A stretch of 64,000 nucleotides of DNA from positions 6,883,001 to 6,947,000 of the forward strand of contig CM056559.1 of NCBI GenBank assembly GCA_029721515.1. Direction: 5' to 3'. The position numbers and the translations under genes are program-made. Positions 63,948 through 64,000 of this stretch are shown in pieces (the first letter of the stretch is position 1; every line of letters starts with the position of its first letter). This DNA is from Synanceia verrucosa (lineage: Eukaryota > Chordata > Actinopteri > Perciformes > Synanceiidae). The notes beneath the pieces were generated by a model, which was given only the letters and a program-made list of their open reading frames with translations, was not told the DNA's origin and did not search any database.

Positions 63948-64000
63948 TGCTGATCAGATGATGTTAATCTGTTGGACTGAAGTTTGTCACATGCAAATCC

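Larger units (their letters stand above)
62957..64000 (+). other. Probable first intron, continuing past the window edge
   Basis: No acceptor/exon pair was recognised. The stretch contains the transposon at 63480-63947. Confidence 0.35.

Overview
This is ordinary nuclear DNA of a vertebrate, almost certainly a teleost fish. It is AT-rich with long non-coding stretches, spliced genes with GT-AG introns, microsatellites, and degenerate DNA transposons, SINE and L2-type LINE remnants of the kinds common in fish genomes. I see no bacterial, viral or CRISPR-like content.

Positions 1 to about 46,700 form a gene desert with no convincing protein-coding gene. It holds several non-autonomous DNA transposons, three of which show recognisable terminal inverted repeats plus target-site duplications (6129-6447, 18788-19279, 32562-33235). 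It also holds a tRNA-derived SINE (34256-34452), old repeat fragments, and two good candidate small exons bounded by strong splice signals (7036-7087 and 28574-28689). The coding exon of the next gene has a splice acceptor just before its ATG, so upstream non-coding exons must exist. Part of this desert is therefore probably the 5' intron and regulatory territory of that gene.

Positions 46,700 to about 51,850 hold an LRFN/SALM-family synaptic adhesion gene on the + strand. It has two coding exons (46720-48095 and 50026-50941), a 1.93 kb intron, and a predicted 763-residue protein: signal peptide, LRRs, Ig domain, FNIII domain, one transmembrane helix and a cytoplasmic tail ending in a PDZ-binding ESTV. 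The ectodomain and membrane segment look most like LRFN5, but the tail looks like the PDZ-binding LRFN members.

Positions about 55,900 to 58,750 hold NKAPD1 (C11orf57 orthologue) on the - strand. I reconstructed five coding exons in a consistent reading frame (236 residues) plus one 5'UTR exon. Its promoter region near 58,750-58,870 carries two CCAAT boxes in opposite orientations. The two genes converge tail to tail.

From 58,870 to the end the sequence is mostly intergenic. It contains the 3' end of an L2-clade LINE (60862-61326), a polypurine tract (62290-62520), a probable first coding exon of another + strand gene (ATG at 62934, donor at 62957) and a hAT-like repeat (63480-63947). The two protein genes are not known to act in a common pathway; their adjacency is positional.
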